Positions 31,991 to 41,720 of a stretch of DNA of 64,000 nucleotides are shown piece after piece. The notes under the pieces were generated by a model. The model made no database searches. It saw nothing but the letters and a program-made list of their open reading frames with translations, and was not told the DNA's origin. Source of the stretch: Heliocidaris erythrogramma (lineage: Eukaryota; Echinodermata; Echinoidea; Camarodonta; Echinometridae); NCBI GenBank assembly GCA_025617745.1, contig CM046863.1, positions 55,752,498 through 55,816,497 on the forward strand. The letters are read 5' to 3'. Each line of letters opens with the position of its first letter. Within the stretch, counting starts at the first letter, position 1. Made by a program: the position numbers and the translations under genes.

Positions 31991-32039
31991 TCATGGATCT
32001 TCTATGTTTGTTTTGAACTTAATTCAAATTCAAATTCAA

Positions 32040-33240
32040 ATTTATTCACATTTCTTCATACTGTAAAGCATATTGGTTGTTGTATGTAAACAACCATAGG
32101 ACCATCTGCTTTAAGTCCTTTAACTTTTATCTTGTATATAAATGATTTATTGACTTTTATTATGTATGCAGATGACACTAATCTATTTTTTCGCATAAAA
32201 GCCTAGAAACTATATGTAATGTGATTAATTCTGAACTGGATTCAGTTGCAAAATAGATTAAGGCTAACAAGTTATCACTGAATCTAGAAAAAAAAACAAA
32301 TTACATGTTATTTGGTAATACATTTTTTACGTGCTAGCCCAGGGGGGGGGGGGGGGGTTAAACCCCCTAACCCCCCCCCCCCCCCCCGTAGATGAGTATC
32401 ATAATCATGAATTGCTCACTGTCTTCAATAATATATTCACAGCAAATAATGAGATCCATCATTACCCCACCAAACAAATCTATAAATCTATACCACTTGC
32501 CAAGAACTCGTACAGCATTAACCCAGAATACTTTTTTCATTTACTGCTCCTAAATTTTGGAATTCCCTCCCTTTAAATATACGAGACAGTATAAGTTTGA
32601 GTACACTCAAACGTAAATTGAGAAAATCACTTATTGCTTTTTATGAACGTTGATGATTCTTGTTTACCTGTGTAGTAAAATCTATAGACTAAATTAAACC
32701 TTCCAGATCCTGCCCCCCCCCCTTTCCTCACCCCTGTCACTTTGTCCTTCTTTCTTGTTCTGTCTTTTGTAAAGTTTACTCCTTTCAATTGTTACTATTC
32801 CCAGCTTTTTGTGTTCACGTTATTTTTCAGTGCTTTTGTCTTCGATGGAAAGTGTGTTATGCCTATGATTTGTTGCTTTCCATGGCCATGTATCTGTCTT
32901 CTTCTTTTCCCCTTTTATTTCATTTGCATTTTATGCATGGTTGCCCCACGGTCTAGTTTTTATGTATTATATTCATGATTTATCTTTTGCCAGGGACCAG
33001 CGCTTCTACAAGCAATGCTTCTATGCTGGTCTCTGTTTTCATTCTCATTTTCATAAAATTAATCTAATGTAGTATTCACTATTGTTACCTTTTTTATTAC
33101 GTAATGCACTTTATTTTGCTTGTAATGATCAAAAACGTTTCTGCACTAAGATGTGTTGTCAGTTATATTGTATATTGTTGATTGCATAATACATATTGTT
33201 ATATAAATGTACTTTGAAAAATGAAAATGTAATGAAATAA
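32040..33240 (+). mobile_element. CR1/Jockey-like LINE remnant
   Basis: The translation shows LSPLTFILYINDLLTF and, after a small disruption, MYADDTNLFF, the RT catalytic block YADD (about 32110-32200). After a G/C-run insertion at about 32340-32390 the C-terminal conserved block follows: HHYPTKQIYKSIPLAKNSYS, then FHLLLLNFGIPSL with frame breaks. The 3' end is an A-rich AATAAAATCTCAAATCTG tail near 33238. The copy is heavily truncated and shifted. The intron-free context and tail fit a retroposon. Confidence 0.7.
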
Positions 33241-33259
33241 AATCTCAAATCTGAAAAAA

Positions 33260-33386
33260 ATCTGATATCCTCTTCGAGGGACTTGGGGTTAATGCCTTAC
33301 CAAAGGACACGAGTGCATCCTGGTTTCAAACCCGCATCCTTCAGTTACGAGGCCACTGTTCGACCACTGAGCTATCTCGCCTTTCA
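33260..33386 (-). mobile_element. SINE head, tRNA-derived
   Basis: On the - strand GGCGAGATAGCTCAGTGGTC (acceptor and A box) leads to GCGGGTTTGAAACC (altered B box), followed by CACTCGTGTCCTTTGGTAAG and CCCCAAGTCC. It lies directly behind the LINE tail. Confidence 0.65.
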
Positions 33387-33574
33387 CTGAGGATTATAGA
33401 CATGATAGTGGCAACACCTACTATACAGCACCCCGCCACCCGCACACAGGCTATGCCATTTATGAATTACTTTGACGAAAATTGTCAGTACTATGTGCTT
33501 GTACCGAGGCAAGATGGGTCGAATGGCGCAACGTGGTCGGACTGACGGGGGGGGGGGGGGGGGGGGGGGAACAA

Positions 33575-34345
33575 GCGTAGCCAGGATTTTTCAATATGGG
33601 GCGTTTGTGAGCGCGCGAAGCGTGCTAATTTGGTGATGAGCACTCTCTCTTTGCGTGCTCCCCAGGGGGGTGAGTGCAGGGATGGGGAATTTTTCCCCAT
33701 AGAGTTGTTAGGGGTATGTAACTCTATTGTTTTCCCCCTCCTGCGCGAAGTACGAAATCTCTGACGTTTTATAGCAAATCTGAGATAAAGATAATGGCTC
33801 GTCGCAATACTGCACTGTATATGTAACAGGGGTGGGGGCATGGAGGGGGGGGGGGGGGTCCCCTTCCCGCGCAAAGCTCTGACATTTTGTAGCAAATTTG
33901 AGAGAAAGATAAAGAAAAATAAAGGCTCGTAGCAAACAATTCTTTTTAGGCGGAAAGTTATAGGCATAGTTTGACGCCCAGATTGCTTTACAAATTGTCC
34001 CCTTCCCACGCGAAACGCAAAACCTGTGACGTTTTATAGCAAATTTAAAAATAAGATAGCGGCTCGTACATGTAGCACCTTCTTTTAGGCGGAAAGTTAG
34101 TTCGACACCCGGACTGCTTTCAATTATTGGACGCAATGCTGCACCGTATGTATCAGGGGTGGATGCATGGATGGGGAGTTACTTCCCCCTTCCCACGGGA
34201 AGCGCGAAAACTTTTATCAAATTTCGTAGCGCCTTTTTAGGCTTTTATCTTTCTCTTCCTCCGCTTCCTCCGCTTTTTCGCTCTCGCCTTTTTTAAGGGG
34301 CTGAATAGGGGGGCATGCCCCCCTCCTTGCCCGCCTGGCTAGGCC
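33575..34345. mobile_element. hAT-like family copy within the 5.5-kb element
   Basis: The copy begins AAGCGTAGCCAGGATTTTTC and repeats the internal blocks seen at 6612-8380: CCTTCCCGCGCAAAG, TTTTTAGGCGGAAAGTTATA and CTTTTTCGCTCTCGCC. At least three blocks of about 150-200 bp are present. It ends near CCTGGCTAGGCCAGGGG. A G run of about 22 lies just before it. Exact ends and duplication are not resolved. Confidence 0.65.
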
Positions 34346-34509
34346 AGGGGTGTATTTGTTTCATCGCCCCTCCCCGTATTGCTTTGACACAGCCGTGGGG
34401 TGTCTCCCATCCAATATTATTATTTTTGTTTGCCAAATTAATTCTTTCATATTTGAGTGTTCATTGAACAATGAAAATCATATTTTAAAAAATAATCCTA
34501 ACCTCTTCT

Positions 34510-35271
34510 TCCATTATGAATAGCGACCCTCTTCTCCGATTATGAATAGCGACCCTCTTCTCTGATTATGAATAGCGACCCTCTTCTGTGATTATGAATA
34601 GCGACCCTCTTCTCCGATTATGATTAGCGACCCTCATCTTTGATTATGAATAGCGACCCTCTTCTGTGATTATGAATAGCGACCCTCTTCTGTAATTATG
34701 AATAGCGACCCTCTTCTGTGATTATGAATAGCGACCCTCTTCTCCGATTATGAATAGCGACCCTCTTGTTTGATTATGAATAGCGACCCTCTTCTTCGAT
34801 TATGAATAGCGACCCTCTTCTGTGATTATGAATAGCGACCCTCTTCTCCGATTATGAATAGCGACCCTTATGAATATTGACCTTTATGAATAACGACCCT
34901 CTTCTCTGATTATGAATAGCGACCCTCTTCTTCGATTATGAGTAGCGACCCTTATGATTAACGACCCCGATTTGGTATTATGAATAGCGACCCTGTATCT
35001 GTATTATGTATAGCGACCCTTATGACTTATTATGAATAGCGGCCCTTATGAGTAATGACCCTTTTCTTCGATTATGAATAGCGACCCTCTTCTCATATTA
35101 TGAATAGCAATCCTTATGAATGGTGCTCCTTATGAGTTTATGAATAGTGACCCCTTTTCGCTTTATGAATAGCGACCCTACAGGTATAGGAAATTACACG
35201 TTATGACTAGCGGTCCTTATGAGCCACTGATCCTTATGACTAGCGGTCCTTATGACTAGCGAGGTTACCCC
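34510..35271 (-). repeat. 26-bp tandem repeat, right arm
   Basis: This is the reverse complement of the left-arm repeat (GATTATGAATAGCGACCCTC + TTCTGT), about 12-15 units from 34512. Looser repeats with CTTATGAATAGCGACC follow up to the element end. The opposite orientation to 29790-30475 is what makes the element a giant inverted repeat. Confidence 0.9.
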
Positions 35272-36778
35272 GTATTGACAAATCAATGAAAGTCTCGTTT
35301 CATTCTGTAAAGATGACATTAACGTGTAGTATTGACATCAATGAAAGTCTCGTTTCATTCTGTAAAGATGACATTAACATGTAGTATTGACAAATCAATG
35401 AAAGTCTCGTTTCATTCTGTAAAGATCATATTAACGTGTAGTATTGACAAATCAATGAAAGTCTCGTTTCATTCTGTAAAGATGACATTAACATGTAGTA
35501 TTGACATCAATGAAAGTCTCGTTTCATTCTGTAAAGATGACATTAACGTGTAGTATTGACAAATCAATGAAAGTCTCGTTTCATTCTGTAAAGATCATAT
35601 TAATGTGTAGTATTGACAAATCAATGAAAGTCTCGTTTCATTCTGTAAAGATGACATTAACATGTAGTATTGACAAATCAATGAAAGTCTCGTTTCATTC
35701 TGTAAAGATGACATTAACATGTAGTATTGACAAATCAATGAAAGTCTCGTTTCATTCTGTAAAGATGACATTAACATGTAGTATTGACATCAATGAAAGT
35801 CTCGTTTCATTCTGTAAAGATGACGTTAACATGTAGTATTGACAAATCAATGAAAGTCTCGTTTCATTCTGTAAAGATGACATTAACGTGTAGTATTGAC
35901 ATCAATGAAAGTCTCGTTTCATTCTGTAAAGATGACATTAACATGTAGTATTGACAAATCAATGAAAGTCTCGTTTCATTCTGTAAAGATGATATTAACG
36001 TGTAGTATTGACAAATCAATGAAAGTCTCGTTTCATTCTGTAAAGATGACATTAACATGTAGTATTGACATCAATGAAAGTCTCGTTTCATTCTGTAAAG
36101 ATGACATTAACGTGTAGTATTGACAAATCAATGAAAGTCTCGTTTCATTCTGTAAAGATCATATTAACGTGTAGTATTGACAAATCAATGAAAGTCTCGT
36201 TTCATTCTGTAAAGATGACATTAATGTGTAGTATTGACAAATCAATGAAAGTCTTGTTTCATTCTGTAAAGATGACATTAACGTGTAGTATTGACAAATC
36301 AATGAAAGTCTCGTTTCATTCTGTAAAGATGACATTAACATGTAGTATTGACATCAATGAAAGTCTCGTTTCATTCTGTAAAAATGACATTAACGTGTAG
36401 TATTGACAAATCAATGAAAGTCTCGTTTCATTCTGAAAAGATGACATTAATGTGTAGTATTGACAAATCAATGAAAGTCTCGTTTCATTCTGTAAAGATC
36501 ATATTAATGTGTAGTATTGACAAATCAATGAAAGTCTCGTTTCATTCTGTAAAGATGACATTAATGTGTAGTATTGACAAATCAATGAAAGTCTCGTTTC
36601 ATTCTGTAAAGATCATATTAACGTGTAGTATTGACATCAATGAAAGTCTCGTTTCATTCTGTAAAGATGACATTAACGTGTAGTATTGACAAATCAATGA
36701 AAGTCTCGTTTCATTCTGTAAAGATGACATTGACGTGTAGTATTGACATCAATGAAAGTCTCGTTTCATTTTGTAAAG
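35272..36778 (+). repeat. 57-bp satellite, right block
   Basis: This continues the left block in the same orientation and begins with the duplicated GTATTGAC. About 26 monomers are present. The 55-bp variants again follow 169, 283, 113, 169, 283 spacing. The last unit is followed by an A run and unrelated sequence (TAGTGTGCATGATTATAGGC). Confidence 0.93.
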
Positions 36779-37265
36779 AAAAAAAAATAGTGTGCATGAT
36801 TATAGGCCTATATAATCATATGCAAAGGGAAATGTATTCCATTTTATTTAAAGAGAGATATTTAAGACTGTCAAAAATGTCACATGAACGTCATAATGGG
36901 GGAGCGGGATTTGAAAATGTAATATAAATATGTATCACATAATGAGTTTATCATGTCATGTCGTTTTCTTCAAATGAAGCTTTGGATATCATGAACGAAA
37001 TTCTAAACGATAATTACTTTCAAGCTTTTATAATCAAAACTTGTCTCATGTATTTATGTATTTTTAAACTGAATGATGACAAATAAATTGAATTGAATTG
37101 AAATAATAATGTACATAATGTTAAATAGTGGATGAACAACATCGAAAATACATATTTTGTTTCTTATTAACTGGTTCATGGTCATCTTAAGATTTCATTT
37201 CATCAATAAGCAAGGATTTAGATATTCAGTACATAATTATGTGTAAATGGTTACAATAAGAGGTT
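36779..37265. other. AT-rich stretch, possible retroposon 3' end
   Basis: The segment GACAAATAAATTGAATTGAA near 37078 resembles a LINE or SINE 3' tail, but no body was recognised. Otherwise nothing is seen. Confidence 0.3.
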
Positions 37266-37269
37266 ATGC

Positions 37270-37625
37270 TGTTTGCAAACTATACATTATTTGCCTGATT
37301 TTCTTTGCATGTTTGTCTCCGCCATTCATTTACCCAGGTCTCGGAGACCAGTGAAGGAAAGAATACTTCGTAAACTGTGACGGGAGTGAAAAATATCGTG
37401 TTTGAGATTGGGTTATCCAGATAATTGAAAATTGATTTGAAAAAAGGAACAATGTTTCTGGCCAAGCCCTCTCCAATGTTTGCAAAGTATGTGTTAACAA
37501 TTTCGGCTAGACGGTTGGGTTCAGAAATGACAAAACCGCTTTGTTCAATTTCTGAGATATGAGCTTTAGTTGAGCCTTTATTCAGTCCGTTGTTGATGTG
37601 TTTATTATCTTTACTGGGAGGTATT
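37270..37625 (-). mobile_element. LINE RT fragment (N-terminal part)
   Basis: On the - strand a continuous frame reads NGLNKGSTKAHISEIEQSGF, then ISEPNRLAEIVNTYFANIGE and FNYLDNPISNTIFFTPVT. This matches the block before the RT fingers of CR1/Jockey-like LINEs (N.YF.NIG....YL..PI.N..FF.PVT..EV). The catalytic part is missing. The + strand sequence just downstream (37630-37770) ends in an A-rich AATAAAAAATCAAATC tail, perhaps another retroposon end. Confidence 0.65.
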
Positions 37626-37899
37626 TATTATACTGAGCTGTTATGATATATGTATTATCTTTTGTATTATGGCATTTGTATATACTTATATTTTGCTTGC
37701 TCATGTACATAATGAAAACAAATCGTGGAAAGAAAATATAAATAAAAAATCAAATCAAAATCAAGAAAGAAATGAAATAAATAATGTGAAACTAAATGAA
37801 AAATGACGGCATTTTACAAAGCAATGAAATCAGTTTTTGAAATAATTGCCCCCCCCCCCCCCCGATTGTCACTAATGTGAAAAGATCACTGAATGACCT

Positions 37900-39075
37900 C
37901 TTGGAAAGATACAGAGAGAGAGTGAGAGAGATAGAGAGAGAGACGGTCAGTGGTGTTCAGAGTATAATGCAGATAGAGAGACGGGGGTGGGGAGGGGGCC
38001 AGGGATAGAGCGGGAAGTATACGGAGAAGAAGAGCAGAGAGACAGAGAGAGCTCTATCGAGATAGAGACTAGAGAATAATACAAAAGAAACTCAGAGTGG
38101 GAATAAAAGCAACAAATAGAGATGGAGAGAGGGATTTATCAAGACAGAGAGAGAGAGAGATTTATCAAGACAGAGAGAGGGAGAGATTTATGATTAGAGA
38201 GAGAGGGAGAGAGATTTATCAAGACAGAGAGAGGGAGAGATTTATGAAGACAGAGAGAGAGAGAGATTTATGATTAGAGAGAGAGGGAGAGAGATTTATC
38301 AAGACAGAGAGAGGGAGAGATTTATGAAGACAGAGAGAGAGAGAGAGATTTATGATTAGAGAGAGAGGGAGAGAGATTTATCAAGACAGAGAGAGAGGGA
38401 GAGATTTATGAAGACAGAGAGAGAGAGAGAGAGATTTATGATTAGAGAGAGAGAGGGAGAGAGATTTATCAAGACAGAGAGAGGGAGAGATTTATGAAGA
38501 CAGAGAGAGAGAGAGAGAGATTTATGATTAGAGAGAGAGAGGGAGAGAGATTTATCAAGACAGAGAGAGGGAGAGATTTATGAAGACAGAGAGAGAGAGA
38601 GAGATTTATGATTAGAGAGAGAGGGAGAGAGATTTATCAAGACAGAGAGAGAGGGAGAGATTTATCAAGACAGAGAGAGGGAGAGATTTATGAAGACAGA
38701 GAGAGAGAGAGAGAGATTTATGATTAGAGAGAGAGGGAGAGAGATTTATCAAGACAGAGAGAGAGGGAGAGATTTATGAAGACAGAGAGAGAGAGAGATT
38801 TATGATTAGAGAGAGAGAGAGAGAGATTTATCAAGAGAGAGAGGGAGAGATAACAGAGACTTGAAGTGGGGACAGAAGCAAATTAAGAGATGGAGAAGTA
38901 ATGGGAGGGAGAGAGAGAGAGAGAGAGAGAGAAGGAGAGGTAAGATAGATCAGAGTAGAGAATGAGAAGGGCGATTGTTAGAAAGAGAGAGAGGGGGAGG
39001 GGTGGTCGAGAGAAAGGAAGGGGCGGGGTCCAAGAGAGCGGAGAGGAGAGAGAAAGAGAAAGTGAGTGAGAGAGA
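37900..39075 (+). repeat. GA-rich minisatellite
   Basis: From 38118 to about 38850 a compound unit of 80-95 bp repeats: GAGAGATTTATCAAGACAGA, GAGGGAGAGATTTATGAAGA, and GAGATTTATGATTAGAGAGA. About eight units are present. (GA)n and GGGA-rich sequence surround it. A complementary CT tract (about 39095-39145) follows a C run, so the ends could pair. No coding value. Confidence 0.85.
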
Positions 39076-39159
39076 TTGAGTCTCCCCCCCCCCCCCCCAA
39101 CTCTCTCTCTCTCTCTCCACCTTCTTTTTTCTCTCTCTCTCTCACACACACATACACAC

Positions 39160-40436
39160 ATGACATTGTCGGGGGATGTTTATTCCTTCGACAATATTCT
39201 ATTATACAATGTTTATACAGGCTGCTGAATTCAAAAGCAAAGTAATGCAATGGTTAAATAATTGTAGAGAAATTGTCACTAGATGGCGCTCGACCACTCA
39301 ACAACCATACATTGTGTTTTATTTTCCCTTTTGATTGTGGAAATATTTCTGAGCGTGTTGTCAACTAGAATAATTGGACCTAGGTTAGCGGTTTCCAATA
39401 GGAAACAGCATAGAATTATATAGATTGCTAAGCTTATGATGTGAGAATTATTTTATACCACAATATATTCGAAGCTATCAAACACAAGTACACTTTTTTG
39501 ATAGGGTAATTATTGGTGGAGGATTATACGGCCATCTTGGGCATTAGGGGAAGTAGCTGATTTTAAAAATTCATGAATAAAGTGTTTTGAAATCTCCCAC
39601 ACAGTGAGTTAGTTGTGTGGGTTGTATACACTCTAAATTGCAGTATTTGGAATGGGTCCTGGGCGGCTGTGGTTGGTGGCCGGCCGGTCTTTGGATTTGG
39701 ATTTGGGTTTTGGGGTTTTGAATTTTAATCATTTGCGAATTGAAAATATATCCTTCGGATTTGGGTCTGGGTCCGGAGATCGGCTGGTCGCTGCCCGCAG
39801 TCGCTCGGGTAGTTTTGGGTGTAGGGTCGGGGTGTGGGGAGTGAACCAAGGTGGTTTTCACTCCTTGGGCAAGCTCCCTCAGATTTGCACGACCTTCCAC
39901 AGCGGACTTGCAGTGCATACATAGCAGGGTCTTCAGGCTCATGGGATAGCAACGAGTTTTCACTATCTGTTTATTAATTATTATTTCATTTGTGGGGATT
40001 ACTAAGGAATACAAGAAAAGAAACACGCTTCTGGGTTCCCGTTTTTATTATAAGGAGTCAATGTAAACTCGAAGTTTTTATATTTGATTTAGCTCATTAG
40101 GATATTCTTAAAAAAGGAGAAGGGTCCCTCAAGTGAGCTGTGGGGAGTCCTACTTGAGAAGGTCGTGTTCTACTCGGACGATCGGAGTAGATGGGGTTTT
40201 TTATAATCTGGTTTTCTGAAGGGTGGACACTCATTGGGGGTGGATAGACTTTGTGACGTGTGGCATGTTTTCTAGTTCCGGAATTGTTATGTACTTGTCT
40301 TATTTCCAACTTCAATTGACAATTGTTTTTTCTGTATTTAAAAATGTATCATTCTTCCCATTTACTGAGATATTAGCGCAATGTTACACAATTCTGTTCC
40401 GAGCTTTTTGTCACAGTTTAAGATTTAGAGTTTTCA
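39160..40436 (+). other. Region upstream of LINE endonuclease
   Basis: No gene is recognised. The 39640-39930 part is unusually G-rich (GGTTTTGGGGTTTTG, GATTTGGATTTGGG). It could be a LINE 5' UTR or a diverged ORF1, but no zinc knuckle or RNA-binding motif was identified, so the LINE may be 5' truncated near 40437. Confidence 0.35.
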
Positions 40437-41720
40437 ATGGTGAATAATTTAAAAGTAGTCTCGATCAACGTTCGAGGACTGAGAGATACAGTTAAAAGGA
40501 GAAAATTTTCCAGTGGTGTAAAATGTCGGGAAATATAATATTCTTGCAGGAAACTTTCAGTACAGAAGACATTGAAGGCTGTTGGAAAAGGGATTGGGAA
40601 GGGGCAATGTTTTTAGTAACGGTAGTAATCACAGAAGGGGAGTTATTGTAATGTTGAAACCAAACACGGGCTTTGTGATGGAAAAAATCATAAAAGATAA
40701 GGAAGGAAGATAATACAAGGTAAATGCCAAAGCGAAAAATTGATACTAGGAAGTGTATATTTTCCTACAAAAGATAAAGGAAAGGCCCAAGTTGATTTTC
40801 TGTCTAATCTGGATAGGATTGTATCTTCTGTATTCAGTCCAGAGTATTCCCTTATAATTGGGGGAGATTTCAATATAACTATGAATTATAATTTAGATTA
40901 TATGGGGGCGAGTAATATTTCAAATAGCAAATATAGAGACTTGTTGGGAGAGTTTCTTGATAAGTTTGATTTAATTGATGTTTGGCGCAAGCATCATCCT
41001 AATTAAAGAGAATTTACCTTTAGACAGAAGCAGCCATTGGTGCAGAGCAGATTAGATTATATTTTTATATCATCAAAATTAAAAAAAGCCGTAAGGGAAT
41101 CTGAAATTCTGCCCTCTATCACACCTGACCACGCTGGTGTTAATGTAGAAGTTACAAATTTGGTCGATAATTTCATTTTTGGTAAATCATATTGGAAGTT
41201 TAACAGTAGTCTATGTTATGACAAGGATTTTGTCGATGGGGTAAAAATAAGATTAGTGAAATAGAGGAAACGTGGCTGGGTCAAATAAATAGTAAAATCA
41301 AATTTTGGGATTTTATGAAAATGAAGCTACGGGAATATATTATGAAGTTTTCCCGTGAAAAAGCAAAACTCAGGAAAGCAAAAGTTGAAATATTGGAAAA
41401 AGAAATTAAAGACTTAGAATATCGTTTGACGTTTAATTTGCAAAATAACATTCAGGAAGAACTAGACTTGAAAAAAAATGAACTGGAAAAGCTTTTTGAC
41501 TATTCTCGTCAAGGCTTAAAGGTACGATCGAGGGCAGAATGAAGAAGGAGAAAGAAATTCTCAATTTTTTGAACAATTATTAAAGTCGAATAAAAGAAAA
41601 AGTGTGATCAAGGAAATATACAATAGCAATAATGAGGTGATAGTAAAGGTATTTTAAAGATCATTGGGGAGTTTTATAAGAATTTATATGCATGTCAAGA
41701 TAAGGACATAACAGAAGATA
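40437..41720 (+). pseudogene. L1/Tx1-clade LINE ORF2, endonuclease half (broken)
   Basis: From ATG at 40437 the frame reads MVNNLKVVSINVRGLRD, the start of an AP-endonuclease domain. Further pieces show NIIFLQETFSTED, LILGSVYFPTKDKG, IIGGDFNITMNYNLD and, after a stop at 41004, SRLDYIFISSK and SITPDHAGVNVEV. These are the N, QE, GDFN, RLDY and SDH-like catalytic blocks in the right order (the last as TPDHAGV). A coiled-coil-like Lys/Glu-rich linker follows (41315-41540). Frame breaks lie near 40500, 40612, 40710, 41255, 41540 and 41655, plus the stop, so this half is dead. Confidence 0.85.

Larger units (their letters stand above)
29751..35271. mobile_element. 5.5-kb element with tandem-repeat inverted ends, inserted in satellite
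   Basis: The left end is GGGGTCTGCTCGCTAGTCAT and the right end, read inward, is GGGGTAACCTCGCTAGTCAT. The perfect 8-bp duplication GTATTGAC flanks it (29743-29750, 35272-35279). Each arm (about 725-760 bp) has degenerate CGCTATTCATAAGGG-type repeats followed by a 26-bp tandem repeat, in opposite orientation left and right. The middle (30475-34510) contains a tRNA-derived sequence, a LINE fragment, a SINE head and an hAT-like copy. There is no transposase frame, so this copy is non-autonomous. An 8-bp duplication fits hAT or P-like transposases, while the GGGG terminus is unlike typical hAT ends. Confidence 0.85.

Noticed and set aside
31653-34136. ORFs of 99-172 codons on the - strand inside the 5.5-kb element as a transposase
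   Set aside because: Proline runs come from C/G homopolymers, and frames follow the internal blocks of the hAT-like debris. No transposase motif is seen.
27298-36927. Dozens of repeat ORFs on both strands over the satellite as a repetitive protein
   Set aside because: They arise because the 57-bp monomer has no stops. 55-bp variants break the frame repeatedly, both strands are equally open, and no splice or start context supports them.
39571-40026. ORF of 151 codons on the - strand as a gene
   Set aside because: Composition is driven by G-rich repeats (GGATTTGGG). There is no family resemblance, and it faces the LINE.
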